Below, piece after piece: positions 1-7,306 of a stretch of DNA of 64,000 nt. The DNA comes from MFAQ01 sp964429015 (lineage in GTDB: Bacteria > Patescibacteriota > Microgenomatia > UBA1400 > MFAQ01). The notes under the pieces are model-generated. The model was given only the letters and a program-made list of their open reading frames with translations. It did no database searches and was not told the DNA's origin. A program made the position numbers and the translations under genes. The stretch lies in NCBI GenBank assembly GCA_964429015.1, contig CAYSAM010000001.1, forward strand, positions 1-64,000, written 5' to 3'. How positions within the stretch are numbered: position 1 is the stretch's first letter; each line of letters opens with the position of its first letter.

Positions 1-66
1 CAGCCAAAGACTACTCATGGATAGTATTTGACTGTCTAAACCTCCTAAGGGAGAACAAAAAAGCAA

Positions 67-90
67 TAAGCCTCCACTTGGGAGGCTTAA
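67..90 (-). terminator. Intrinsic terminator, minus strand
   Basis: An 8-bp stem (AAGCCTCC / GGAGGCTT) with a 5-base loop is followed on the minus strand by a T-rich tail (TTGCTTTTTTG). It would end a minus-strand transcript coming from about 210, which supports a small gene or RNA at 109-215. Confidence 0.6.
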
Positions 91-108
91 GCTGGCAAAT
101 AGATTTAC

Positions 109-201
109 TTAAACCTCCGGATTTTGGGCACGAGAATTGACCCTTTCTTTGTGGGCCATGTTTGTGCCTGACTTGATCTGGTTAAGTAATCCGTAATTCA
201 T
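109..201 (-). CDS. Possible 30-residue small protein
   Basis: A short reading frame starts at an ATG and encodes a polar, basic peptide beginning MNYGLLNQIK. No family is recognised. What supports it is position: a TATAAT-like -10 lies at 218-223 on the minus strand, 16 bases before the ATG, and an intrinsic terminator lies at 67-90, so a transcript of about 140 nt is expected. No clear Shine-Dalgarno site or well-spaced -35 is visible. The transcript could equally be a small RNA. Its promoter lies back to back with the plus-strand promoter at 245-273. Confidence 0.3.
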   Translation of the reverse strand: MNYGLLNQIKSGTNMAHKERVNSRAQNPEV

Positions 202-244
202 ACAGTAATTGTAACACATTATAAGATGTTTGGAGATATTTGAT

Positions 245-273
245 TTGACAATGGTGTGTTGATAGTGTAGTAT
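245..273 (+). promoter_or_regulatory. Sigma-70-type promoter of the radical SAM gene
   Basis: TTGACA, 17 bases, then TAGTAT. The expected start of transcription (about 280) is only a few bases before the ATG at 283, so the mRNA would be leaderless or nearly so. Confidence 0.65.
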
Positions 274-282
274 GTACACTAT

Positions 283-1158
283 ATGAAGATACAAACGTTT
301 ACGGTGGTATCGGGAAATGCAGCTTGCAATGCTGGTTGTCCATTTTGTGTTTCGAAGATGACGGGTATTAAATCGATTGGATTTAAACCTACGAAAGTTA
401 ACTGGAGGAATTTTGATAAGGCCTGCCGGGTAGCAGAGCTAAACGGAATTACAACAGTACTTCTTACGGGCAAGGGAGAGCCGACTCTATTCCCCGACCA
501 ACTAACGGAGTATTTTAGACATTTGCAAAAATACAACTTCCCTATTTTGGAACTACAAACAAATGCTGTCTTGTTTGCAGAACAAGAAGAAAAATATGAT
601 AAGTATTTGAGAGAGTGGTACGAGCTGGGACTCACCATTATTTCGATTTCTGTAGTTCACTATGACAGTGAAAAAAATAGAGCCAATTACTTGCCAGGTA
701 AAAAAGAGTATCCAGAACTAGGCAAACTTATTGCCAAACTTCATGAAATAGGATTTTCGGTGAGATTTTCGGTGGTTTTGATTAAAGATCATATTGATAC
801 ACCAGTTGAAGCAGAGGCGATGATTCAAAAAGCTAAGGAGTGGGGGGTAGAGCAAGTTTCACTTAGGCCAGTAGCCGCCCCAGAAGAAAGTGAGAGTGAA
901 AAATATAAAATAGATACTTTGAATTTGATGCTAACCCCGGAAAAAATTGCCAAACTAAATAAATGGGCAGAAAAAAGGGGTCGATTACTACTCTCTTATG
1001 GTCATAACTCACGAATATTTGATATTGATGGGCAAAATGTTTGCTTGACTGACGCGCTAACCATAAAACCTAGCACTGATGATATTCGCCAAATGATCTT
1101 TTTCCCTGATGGTCATATTCGTTTTGACTGGCAGTATAAGGGAGCAATCATACTTTAG
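283..1158 (+). CDS. Radical SAM protein
   Basis: 291 residues. The radical SAM cluster motif CxxxCxxC is visible as C15, C19, C22 (CNAGCPFC). A GKGEPTLF stretch near residues 63-70 corresponds to the GGE motif that binds S-adenosylmethionine. The fold family generates a 5'-deoxyadenosyl radical; the substrate cannot be told from the sequence. No extra iron-sulphur (SPASM) cysteine cluster is evident at the C-terminus. No Shine-Dalgarno site is present, in keeping with the leaderless promoter upstream. The PLP-enzyme gene follows after 49 bases in the same direction, so the two are probably co-expressed and may act on one substrate. Confidence 0.85.
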   Translation: MKIQTFTVVSGNAACNAGCPFCVSKMTGIKSIGFKPTKVNWRNFDKACRVAELNGITTVLLTGKGEPTLFPDQLTEYFRHLQKYNFPILELQTNAVLFAEQEEKYDKYLREWYELGLTIISISVVHYDSEKNRANYLPGKKEYPELGKLIAKLHEIGFSVRFSVVLIKDHIDTPVEAEAMIQKAKEWGVEQVSLRPVAAPEESESEKYKIDTLNLMLTPEKIAKLNKWAEKRGRLLLSYGHNSRIFDIDGQNVCLTDALTIKPSTDDIRQMIFFPDGHIRFDWQYKGAIIL

Positions 1159-1206
1159 ATGTTGATCGTAGATGATAGATTGTAAAAATTATTAATTATG
1201 ATTACA
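1158..1206. repeat. GTAGAT-type repeat (family 3)
   Basis: Tandem-like AT-rich units (GATGTTGATCGTAGATGATA and similar) fill the gap between two genes. Related copies lie at 25752-25792, 33282-33316, 40576-40611 and 58866-58898. Confidence 0.5.
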
Positions 1207-1207
1207 G

Positions 1208-2191
1208 ATGACAGATAACAGATTACCGTTAAAAGCGATGAGGGCGGTGTACTCTTATTACTACCCAGAAATTCGAAAATTGATTTCGGAGATTACTTCC
1301 AAGTACCCGCATGGAGAATTATTGAAATCAACTTCGACAGTGGGACTAGATAACTACGAGAAGCCGATTGTTAAAAAAATGGTGGAGTTTTACAAAGGAG
1401 AAGCTTTGGGGCTTGATAGTTTTGAGTACGTTTACCCCACAGCCGGATCCAGTGAGGGAATTTATCACCTACTTTCTCGTATTAAAGTGGAGACACCAGA
1501 CCTACCGATATATACATTTGCAGGTGAGTATGAGGGATACCGTGAGTGCGCTCTAGGAATGGGGATGAAAGTAGTTGAGGTGGAAGAAAATGTAGATGAG
1601 ATAGAAAAGTTGCCAAAAGGAATTTGGTTTATATCTAACCCGTCGGCACGAAACGGCGCAAGAATTGAGAACTCTTTGATTAAGCAAATTGCGGATTTTG
1701 GACACCAGATTGTTTTGGACCTCGCTTATCTTGGGATGACAGAAAAGTATGAGTTTGACCTGACACATAAAAATATTGTGGCAGTGCTAACATCGATGAG
1801 TAAACCGTTTGGATTATTTTATTACCGGGTCGGATTTACTTTTGCCAGACAACCAGTAAAAACACTTTATGGAACCAAGTGGTTTAAAAATATTTTTTCA
1901 CTAGTTATTGCCGAGAAGGTCTTTGAAAAATTTACCGCTAGGTATTTTTACGACAAATACTCACCTATCAAAAAGGAAATTTTGGAAGAGATAAAGAAAG
2001 ATACTGGAATAACCTTGCGAAGTAGTGAGGCATTGCTTTTGGCGCACTTAACCGAGAGTGACTTTGAGAAGCTTACGTCCGACCAACAAAATCTTGTCCG
2101 AGAGTATAAGCGAGGAAACTACTACAGACTTTGTTTGACTAAGTACTTTTTGGAGAGGGAAGGTTCAAAAACCGAGGAGAAAGATATATAA
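1208..2191 (+). CDS. PLP-dependent aminotransferase-like protein (fold type I)
   Basis: 327 residues. It shows the order of motifs of class I/II aminotransferases: an Asn-Pro pair at 144-145 (FISNPSARNG), an Asp at 171 in a VLDLAYLG strand that would hold the pyridine nitrogen, and a Ser-x-Ser-Lys at about 196-199 (SMSKPFG) whose Lys199 would form the Schiff base. It is shorter than most family members (about 390 residues) and the C-terminal small domain looks reduced. The reaction is unknown. It lies between a radical SAM gene and a CCA-adding-type gene (10-base gap), suggesting one operon. A TATGAT at 1197-1202 could also give a leaderless start. Confidence 0.75.
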   Translation: MTDNRLPLKAMRAVYSYYYPEIRKLISEITSKYPHGELLKSTSTVGLDNYEKPIVKKMVEFYKGEALGLDSFEYVYPTAGSSEGIYHLLSRIKVETPDLPIYTFAGEYEGYRECALGMGMKVVEVEENVDEIEKLPKGIWFISNPSARNGARIENSLIKQIADFGHQIVLDLAYLGMTEKYEFDLTHKNIVAVLTSMSKPFGLFYYRVGFTFARQPVKTLYGTKWFKNIFSLVIAEKVFEKFTARYFYDKYSPIKKEILEEIKKDTGITLRSSEALLLAHLTESDFEKLTSDQQNLVREYKRGNYYRLCLTKYFLEREGSKTEEKDI

Positions 2192-2200
2192 TATAGGTTC

Positions 2201-4852
2201 ATGGAACCAAAGATTATAGATAAGAGATTGACTGAGTTTAATAGACTTGAGGCTTGTTTGAGCCCAGATTTTGATCGTCTGCCACCTGAGCAGATATATA
2301 AAGAGTATGAGATGGAGGTACCGGAGGAAGTAATGGAGTTTTGTAGACTAATTGAGGATAACGGCGGAAAAGCCTTACTTGTTGGGGGTTGTGTAAGAGA
2401 CATGATAATTTCTTCAGGTGATAAAAAGAATAAACTTGTCCCTAAAGATATAGACATAGAAGTATACGGAATATATCCAAAAGACCTGTTGAATCTTGTA
2501 AAAGACAAGTTTGTACCTGTTGGAAAAGGTGACACAGTGGGAAATAAGTTTGAACTGATAACAGTGAAGAGTAAAACTAGTGAATTTATGTTTGATATCT
2601 CTATCCCACGAGAAGATAACAAAACAGGAGTTGGAAATAAAGGATTTGAAACCTCTAGTCACCCAGAGTTCTCGATAAAAGAAGGAGCAAGAAGACGAGA
2701 CGTGACATGCAATAGCATGGCTTATGACCCGTTGATAAAAATTACTTATGATCCATATAACGGCAGAAGAGATATCTTAGATGGAGTACTTAGAGCCACG
2801 GATGAAGAAAAGTTTATTGAAGACCCAGTAAGAATTCTAAGATTAATGAGGTTCGCGGCCAGATATGACTGGAAGGTTGCTCCAGAAACAGAAGCATTGT
2901 GTATCTGGATGATGGACAAGCGCGAAATGTCTAAAAGAAAGTTTGAAAGAGCGGAGGAAGCTAGTAGAAACAAAAAGTATGATCTGAAAAAGGAAATATT
3001 GAGCAAATCAGCTATAGAGCTGGATGATGAGGTGAAGGAAAGAATTTATCTTGAATTTACAAAAATGTTTACACAGGGTGGTAAGCCTTCAGTGGGACTA
3101 GAATTTGCAAGAAGAGTGCATGTGATTGACAGGTATTTCCCGTGGCTTGCCGAGTTAACAGTAACAGAACAAGAGCCAGATTGGCACCCAGAAGGCAATG
3201 CCTGGAAACATACTCTGCAAGTAGTAGATGCTGCAGTAAAAATTGCAAAAAGAGAGAATTTGAATAAAGTGGAAACCTTGGAACTGGTAATTGCTTCACT
3301 AAGTCATGACCTTGGCAAGCCAACAACAACGAAACTTGCCTGGAAAGAAGTTGGAGGGGAATGGAAAGATGCTATTACGTCTGATGGTCATGATGTGGAA
3401 GGAGGGTGGTTATCCTCGGAGTTTATTAATGCGTTTGCTCCAACTGCTGAAGTGGTAATAACCAGAGATGAAGAAGGTGAATATATAGAATTAGAGGAAA
3501 CACACTTTGAATTAGAACTCAGAAAAAAAGTAAAAATTTTGACCACAAGACATATGCAACTCAAGTCCTTATACCTACTGTATATAGATGAAAAAAAGAA
3601 AAATGAAAATTCAGCAATAAAAAAAGCAAGAAGAAGTCTGGGAAAGTTGGCGAGAAAGCTGGCTGAAAATGGAACAAATATTCAAATGTTGTCACTAGTA
3701 ACAGAAGCAGACCAGAGAGGAAGAAACGGAGAAAGTGATACACCACTAGAAAGAAGTGAGGTTGAGGACTTAGAAAATTGGCAAAGCTGGCTAAATGAAA
3801 TGATGAAAGAAGTAAAGATTGAAAAGAAATTGCCCGATAAAATTGTAAAAGGTGAAGAAATGAAAGAAGTAACTGGACTAAAGGAGGGGGTGGAACTAGG
3901 AGTGGTGAGTAGCTGGGTATTTGATGACCAACTGGCGGGTGAGTTTGCAACAGCAGAAGAAGGACTGGAAAGAGCAAAGGTATATGCCGAAACTGTGAAA
4001 CAATGTTTAACATATGCAAAAGAAGAAAACTGGAAAACTGTATCCAAGTATGGAAAAAAGAAACTACCAAGAGTAGAAGATGAAGTTTGTAGTTGGCTAA
4101 AAGAAGACGGAATAAGAGAAAGAGTTATGGCGGATACCAGAATTAGTATTTTGGAAAAAGTAGTAGAAAAGAATACTGATCGGGTAGCAACATTGGGAGA
4201 ATGGCCAGAATATATTAAAAGAGAAACATTGCTAGAAAGAATTCCAAAGAATGATGGAAAGAAAGCAGCAGGATTTGATGCTGGAGTAGCTTGTGCTTTG
4301 GGACTCATTCCAGAAGATAAACAAAAATTGGCTGCGAGTTTGCATGCAAACTATACGCCAGAGTCTGTGGAACAAGTAAGGCTAGAGATAGAGAGTAATG
4401 ACCCTGAGTCCCCTACCACCTGGTGGCTGGCTGCTTGTGCAGTGTGCAAAGAAGGAAAAATAAATGTAGAAGAATTTTTGAATCAGGTAGATGAATTTAA
4501 ACAATTGGCAAGTAACCCCGAAGAGAGACTATTAAGAGCCAAAAAAGAATTTGAGAAAATGACTGGGTCTTTTGAGATTGTAAACGGAGTACCATTTGGG
4601 ACTGAAGATGGCTGCATGCAAGGCGCTTATTTGGCAGGACACAAATATTCAGTGATGTATGCAAAAGACTATGATGTTTATTTTGTTGGCACCTACTTGC
4701 CAAGTTTGGGACTAGATGGATTTAAATGGTCAACAACTGAAACAGGAGAAGTTGATGATAAAAGTGGACCTGTGTTTGGAAGTAAACAGTTTGTGAAGTG
4801 TAAGGATGAGGAGGAACTGGAAGAAGTGCTGAAGAGAGTTAATATTGTCTAG
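2201..4852 (+). CDS. CCA-adding enzyme / poly(A) polymerase family protein with HD domain and long C-terminal extension
   Basis: 883 residues, about twice the usual length of 400-450. The N-terminal nucleotidyltransferase head is clear: GGCVRD (62-67), the metal-binding DxD in DIDIEV (83-88), and RRDVT (165-169), followed by the neck motif EDPVRILRLMRFAAR (207-221). An HD-type segment (HTLQVV ... SLSHDLGK) follows at roughly 335-375. This matches class II tRNA nucleotidyltransferases, which build or repair the 3' CCA of tRNA. The remaining 450 or so residues are charged, helical and of no family I recognise; the last 100 contain several Gly/Tyr/Trp-rich strands. The gene ends in a 4-base overlap of stop codons with the convergent nuclease gene. 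Confidence 0.8.
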   Translation: MEPKIIDKRLTEFNRLEACLSPDFDRLPPEQIYKEYEMEVPEEVMEFCRLIEDNGGKALLVGGCVRDMIISSGDKKNKLVPKDIDIEVYGIYPKDLLNLVKDKFVPVGKGDTVGNKFELITVKSKTSEFMFDISIPREDNKTGVGNKGFETSSHPEFSIKEGARRRDVTCNSMAYDPLIKITYDPYNGRRDILDGVLRATDEEKFIEDPVRILRLMRFAARYDWKVAPETEALCIWMMDKREMSKRKFERAEEASRNKKYDLKKEILSKSAIELDDEVKERIYLEFTKMFTQGGKPSVGLEFARRVHVIDRYFPWLAELTVTEQEPDWHPEGNAWKHTLQVVDAAVKIAKRENLNKVETLELVIASLSHDLGKPTTTKLAWKEVGGEWKDAITSDGHDVEGGWLSSEFINAFAPTAEVVITRDEEGEYIELEETHFELELRKKVKILTTRHMQLKSLYLLYIDEKKKNENSAIKKARRSLGKLARKLAENGTNIQMLSLVTEADQRGRNGESDTPLERSEVEDLENWQSWLNEMMKEVKIEKKLPDKIVKGEEMKEVTGLKEGVELGVVSSWVFDDQLAGEFATAEEGLERAKVYAETVKQCLTYAKEENWKTVSKYGKKKLPRVEDEVCSWLKEDGIRERVMADTRISILEKVVEKNTDRVATLGEWPEYIKRETLLERIPKNDGKKAAGFDAGVACALGLIPEDKQKLAASLHANYTPESVEQVRLEIESNDPESPTTWWLAACAVCKEGKINVEEFLNQVDEFKQLASNPEERLLRAKKEFEKMTGSFEIVNGVPFGTEDGCMQGAYLAGHKYSVMYAKDYDVYFVGTYLPSLGLDGFKWSTTETGEVDDKSGPVFGSKQFVKCKDEEELEEVLKRVNIV

Positions 4853-5490
4853 TAGCAGTCGCCCGACCTCTTGAAACCTGCTTTGAGAGCTTCGCTCTCG
4901 GTGCAAAACCAATGGTCGCCGTAGTCTTTTTTAATCAGAGTGCGACTGTATGAGCTAATGCAACTTGGCAAAACATAAGTTTTTGTGTCTCGGCGAACAA
5001 TCGCCTTAATGTCGCATTTTGGATTATCGGGAATTTTGGTGCGACATTTGGCATAGATACCAAGGTTTTTTGCTTCGGCCATAGTAGCAGCCTTTTGAAA
5101 ACTGTCTCTAAAGAGATCCTTATCGGAGCTATATTCTGCCATACCAGAAAGAAGCATCTCCTGGTTAACATTTTTACCACCAAGATAAACAACAGCTAAG
5201 GTTCTATGAAAAATATCGTAGCCTAAGTTTTTTACTTTTACTCTTTTATTGAGAATCAGATTTTCTAGATATTCTTTTGCTTCTAATCCACCACAGTTTT
5301 TTAGTTCTGGAGCATTTATGCTAAAAAGACGAAGAACCTGATTATTGTCGACAACAACAGTATCGCCGTCGGTGATACTGGTGACAAGGTGAAAATGTGA
5401 CTGGTAGAGCTTAAGGGATAGAAAAATATTTAGAAACAAAGAAACAAGGAGAAGAACATAAACAAAAATGGGCAGTTTGTTTTTGGACAC
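4849..5490 (-). CDS. Membrane-anchored staphylococcal-nuclease-like (thermonuclease) protein
   Basis: 213 residues. One N-terminal hydrophobic segment (about 8-28) should export or anchor it outside the membrane. The SNase domain begins TSITDGDTVVV; RLFSINAPEL carries the equivalents of catalytic Arg35 and Glu43 of the staphylococcal enzyme, but the Asp40 position is Asn. FHRTLAVVYL supplies the Arg87 equivalent. The C-terminal part (CDIKA ... SCISSY ... HWFCTESEALKAGF ... DCY) resembles the small Cys-containing metal-binding domain often attached to such nucleases. A role in degrading external nucleic acid for uptake is plausible for a CPR cell but is inference. Confidence 0.85.
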   Translation of the reverse strand: MSKNKLPIFVYVLLLVSLFLNIFLSLKLYQSHFHLVTSITDGDTVVVDNNQVLRLFSINAPELKNCGGLEAKEYLENLILNKRVKVKNLGYDIFHRTLAVVYLGGKNVNQEMLLSGMAEYSSDKDLFRDSFQKAATMAEAKNLGIYAKCRTKIPDNPKCDIKAIVRRDTKTYVLPSCISSYSRTLIKKDYGDHWFCTESEALKAGFKRSGDCY

Positions 5491-5525
5491 TGATTTAGTT
5501 TAGCGCAAATTTTGGCAAAGAAATA

Positions 5526-5545
5526 ACCCTCAAGAGGATGAGGGT
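5526..5545 (-). terminator. Intrinsic terminator, minus strand
   Basis: ACCCTCA / TGAGGGT stem just downstream of the gene at 5566-5964, with a T-rich tail (TTATTTCTTT) on the minus strand. A second TTTGAGGGT copy at 5557 can form an alternative, longer stem. Confidence 0.55.
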
Positions 5546-5565
5546 AATTTCTCATCTTTGAGGGT

Positions 5566-5964
5566 CTATTTTTTGTCGTCGCCGTTAATCGCGGCCGCAA
5601 CGCGTTTCATTCGCCCAATACTTGCGTGCTTGTCTGAGAGGAAAGGAGCCGATACAAAATGTTGGGCAAGAGCGATCACAAAACGATCAGCGTAGTCTGG
5701 GTTGCCTTCGACTGAGGTAACCTTAAATCCTATAATTTCTTTCCAATCATTAGGATTGTGTGAGACACAGCCATTCAAAGTGATCCAGTCGCTGGAACTG
5801 TTGTGAAACTTGGGTCCAATGCGAATGACACTGTACTGAAGCTGGATGCTTCCAAAATCAGTGCGAACCTCGAAAACGCTATCATTGTGAGTTCCCCACT
5901 GCTTAAGAATAGCCAAAGCGGCCTCAGCGATTGCATTTGCTTGATCTAAAACTGTAAAGTTCAT
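5566..5964 (-). CDS. Orphan protein, 132 residues
   Basis: Soluble, alpha/beta-looking protein with no family I recognise and no transmembrane segment or clear catalytic motif. The start is set by a good ribosome site (AAGGAGAG, 5 bases before ATG). It is a single-gene transcript: a strong promoter lies at 6065-6093, a leader of about 95 bases follows, and a terminator lies directly downstream. The leader contains an imperfect AGCC.../...GGCT palindrome. Its promoter belongs to the group of five with an extended -35 shared by other orphan genes in this window. Confidence 0.7.
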   Translation of the reverse strand: MNFTVLDQANAIAEAALAILKQWGTHNDSVFEVRTDFGSIQLQYSVIRIGPKFHNSSSDWITLNGCVSHNPNDWKEIIGFKVTSVEGNPDYADRFVIALAQHFVSAPFLSDKHASIGRMKRVAAAINGDDKK

Positions 5965-6064
5965 GTTCTCTCCTTACTCGGTAGCCTTCCTAGGCTTGTT
6001 AGCTTCGGTCAGGGCTTATGTGAGCGACCTGGTGCTGGAGAAAGCCCAAGTTCTTATGGTGGTT

Positions 6065-6093
6065 ATGTTACCACATTGAGGCTGATTTGTCAA
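6065..6093 (-). promoter_or_regulatory. Promoter of the orphan gene 5566-5964
   Basis: TTGACA, 17 bases, TAACAT on the minus strand. Just upstream of the -35 is CCTATAAC, shared with the promoters at 29587, 59612 and, in variant form, 37851 and 36931. Confidence 0.7.
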
Positions 6094-6094
6094 G

Positions 6095-7243
6095 TTATAG
6101 GATGTTTTCTTCATCTATCGAAGTTATGATTTCGCCGCTTTTTGTAGCATAACCTTCAATGGCATCAATTTCGATTGGTTCAGAAAAATACCTAACTCTA
6201 CCTTTGGTTACTGCGTCAGGAATCATTTGGTTTGAATAGCTTGGTTCTGTACCGTTAGCACAAGACAGTGTGATGTGTGGGTATTTATTTGCCGACCTTG
6301 ACCCTTCTACCAGTAGAGCGTCCCCTTTGAGATCAAAAACACGACCAATAATTTTGAGTTTCTTTTTTTTGCCCAACTGAACTTCTACCACCTCGTCAAC
6401 AGATGGGTTGAATACAATTGTGCAATGATCACCAAAAGCATTTGGATGTTTTGGAGTGAAGTGGTTAAGTAAAAAATCACAATCTAGAACAAACTCAGCG
6501 GTATACAACATGTCTTCATTCTCATTTTCTTGACTACCATATTGTTCGCTTTTATCAAAAAAGTAGGTCAAGTGAGCTAGATCCAATTCTCCTTTGTGAT
6601 ATTGAGTTATTTTATCCTTGAATGAACCCCAAAGATTAGTTACCCATTTTTTATCTCCGTAGACCAACCTTAGAACTTCTGGAATGTTTACTCTCTCAGA
6701 AACTTCTGATACGGCTTCAACAGGCACTTCCTTGTCATCATTTGACACTGAAAGATATCGACGCCTATGGTTATAGTTCGGAGTGTGATTTACCAGTTTA
6801 GTTTTTTCTACTAACGCTCTCTTGAAACTTTGACATAGGAATGGTGCGGGGAGATTGGCACTTTTTTTACCTGTCCAACTATCTATGTTAAAAATATCAT
6901 ATTCATTATCACCACTTGAAGAGCTTTTTCTCTCATAAAAAATGTGACCAATTTTGTCTGGATGTTCAGATTGAACAAATACAGCTAAAGCCAGAGCGGA
7001 AAAAATTCCTGCGAGACTTTCATTTTTTAGATAGCTTTTGGACTGATCAACACGGCGAATACAATTGAGAAGAAACACCCGCTCTGCTTTTGTTTTATCT
7101 CCAACTATTTTTTCTATCCTGTCAATTTCTGGTGAAACTAATTTTTTTAGCTGATCTACAATCATTTGACTTTCTGGACGAAAAACACCTTCTATTTTTG
7201 TAGACTGAGATATTAAATCCCCTTCTGGTACTCCGTAAAACAT
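6095..7243 (-). CDS. Protein with C-terminal 2H-phosphoesterase-like domain
   Basis: 382 residues. The N-terminal 230 residues are not recognised. The C-terminal part has two H-x-T motifs in the order and spacing of 2H phosphoesterases: GDHCTIVF and, about 60 residues on, YPHITLSC. The stretch TPKHPNAFGDHCTIVF closely matches PPKHEKMFADHVTLLY of the small protein at 29151-29555, so the two are homologous over this domain. The 2H superfamily acts on 2',3'-cyclic phosphates or ADP-ribose derivatives, so an RNA-end or nucleotide processing role is likely but unproven. No Shine-Dalgarno site is seen; a TATCAT lies directly before the ATG. Confidence 0.6.
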   Translation of the reverse strand: MFYGVPEGDLISQSTKIEGVFRPESQMIVDQLKKLVSPEIDRIEKIVGDKTKAERVFLLNCIRRVDQSKSYLKNESLAGIFSALALAVFVQSEHPDKIGHIFYERKSSSSGDNEYDIFNIDSWTGKKSANLPAPFLCQSFKRALVEKTKLVNHTPNYNHRRRYLSVSNDDKEVPVEAVSEVSERVNIPEVLRLVYGDKKWVTNLWGSFKDKITQYHKGELDLAHLTYFFDKSEQYGSQENENEDMLYTAEFVLDCDFLLNHFTPKHPNAFGDHCTIVFNPSVDEVVEVQLGKKKKLKIIGRVFDLKGDALLVEGSRSANKYPHITLSCANGTEPSYSNQMIPDAVTKGRVRYFSEPIEIDAIEGYATKSGEIITSIDEENIL

Positions 7244-7306
7244 ATGATAGTTAGTAATAGTAATTGAATTAACTTAGTATAGTTTAGTGCAATTTTGAGG
7301 TAAGAT

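Noticed and set aside
3561..4308. Long minus-strand frames of 169 and 208 codons inside the CCA-enzyme gene
   Set aside because: Low-complexity Ser/Leu/Phe translations caused by the purine-rich sense strand; shadows of the real gene.
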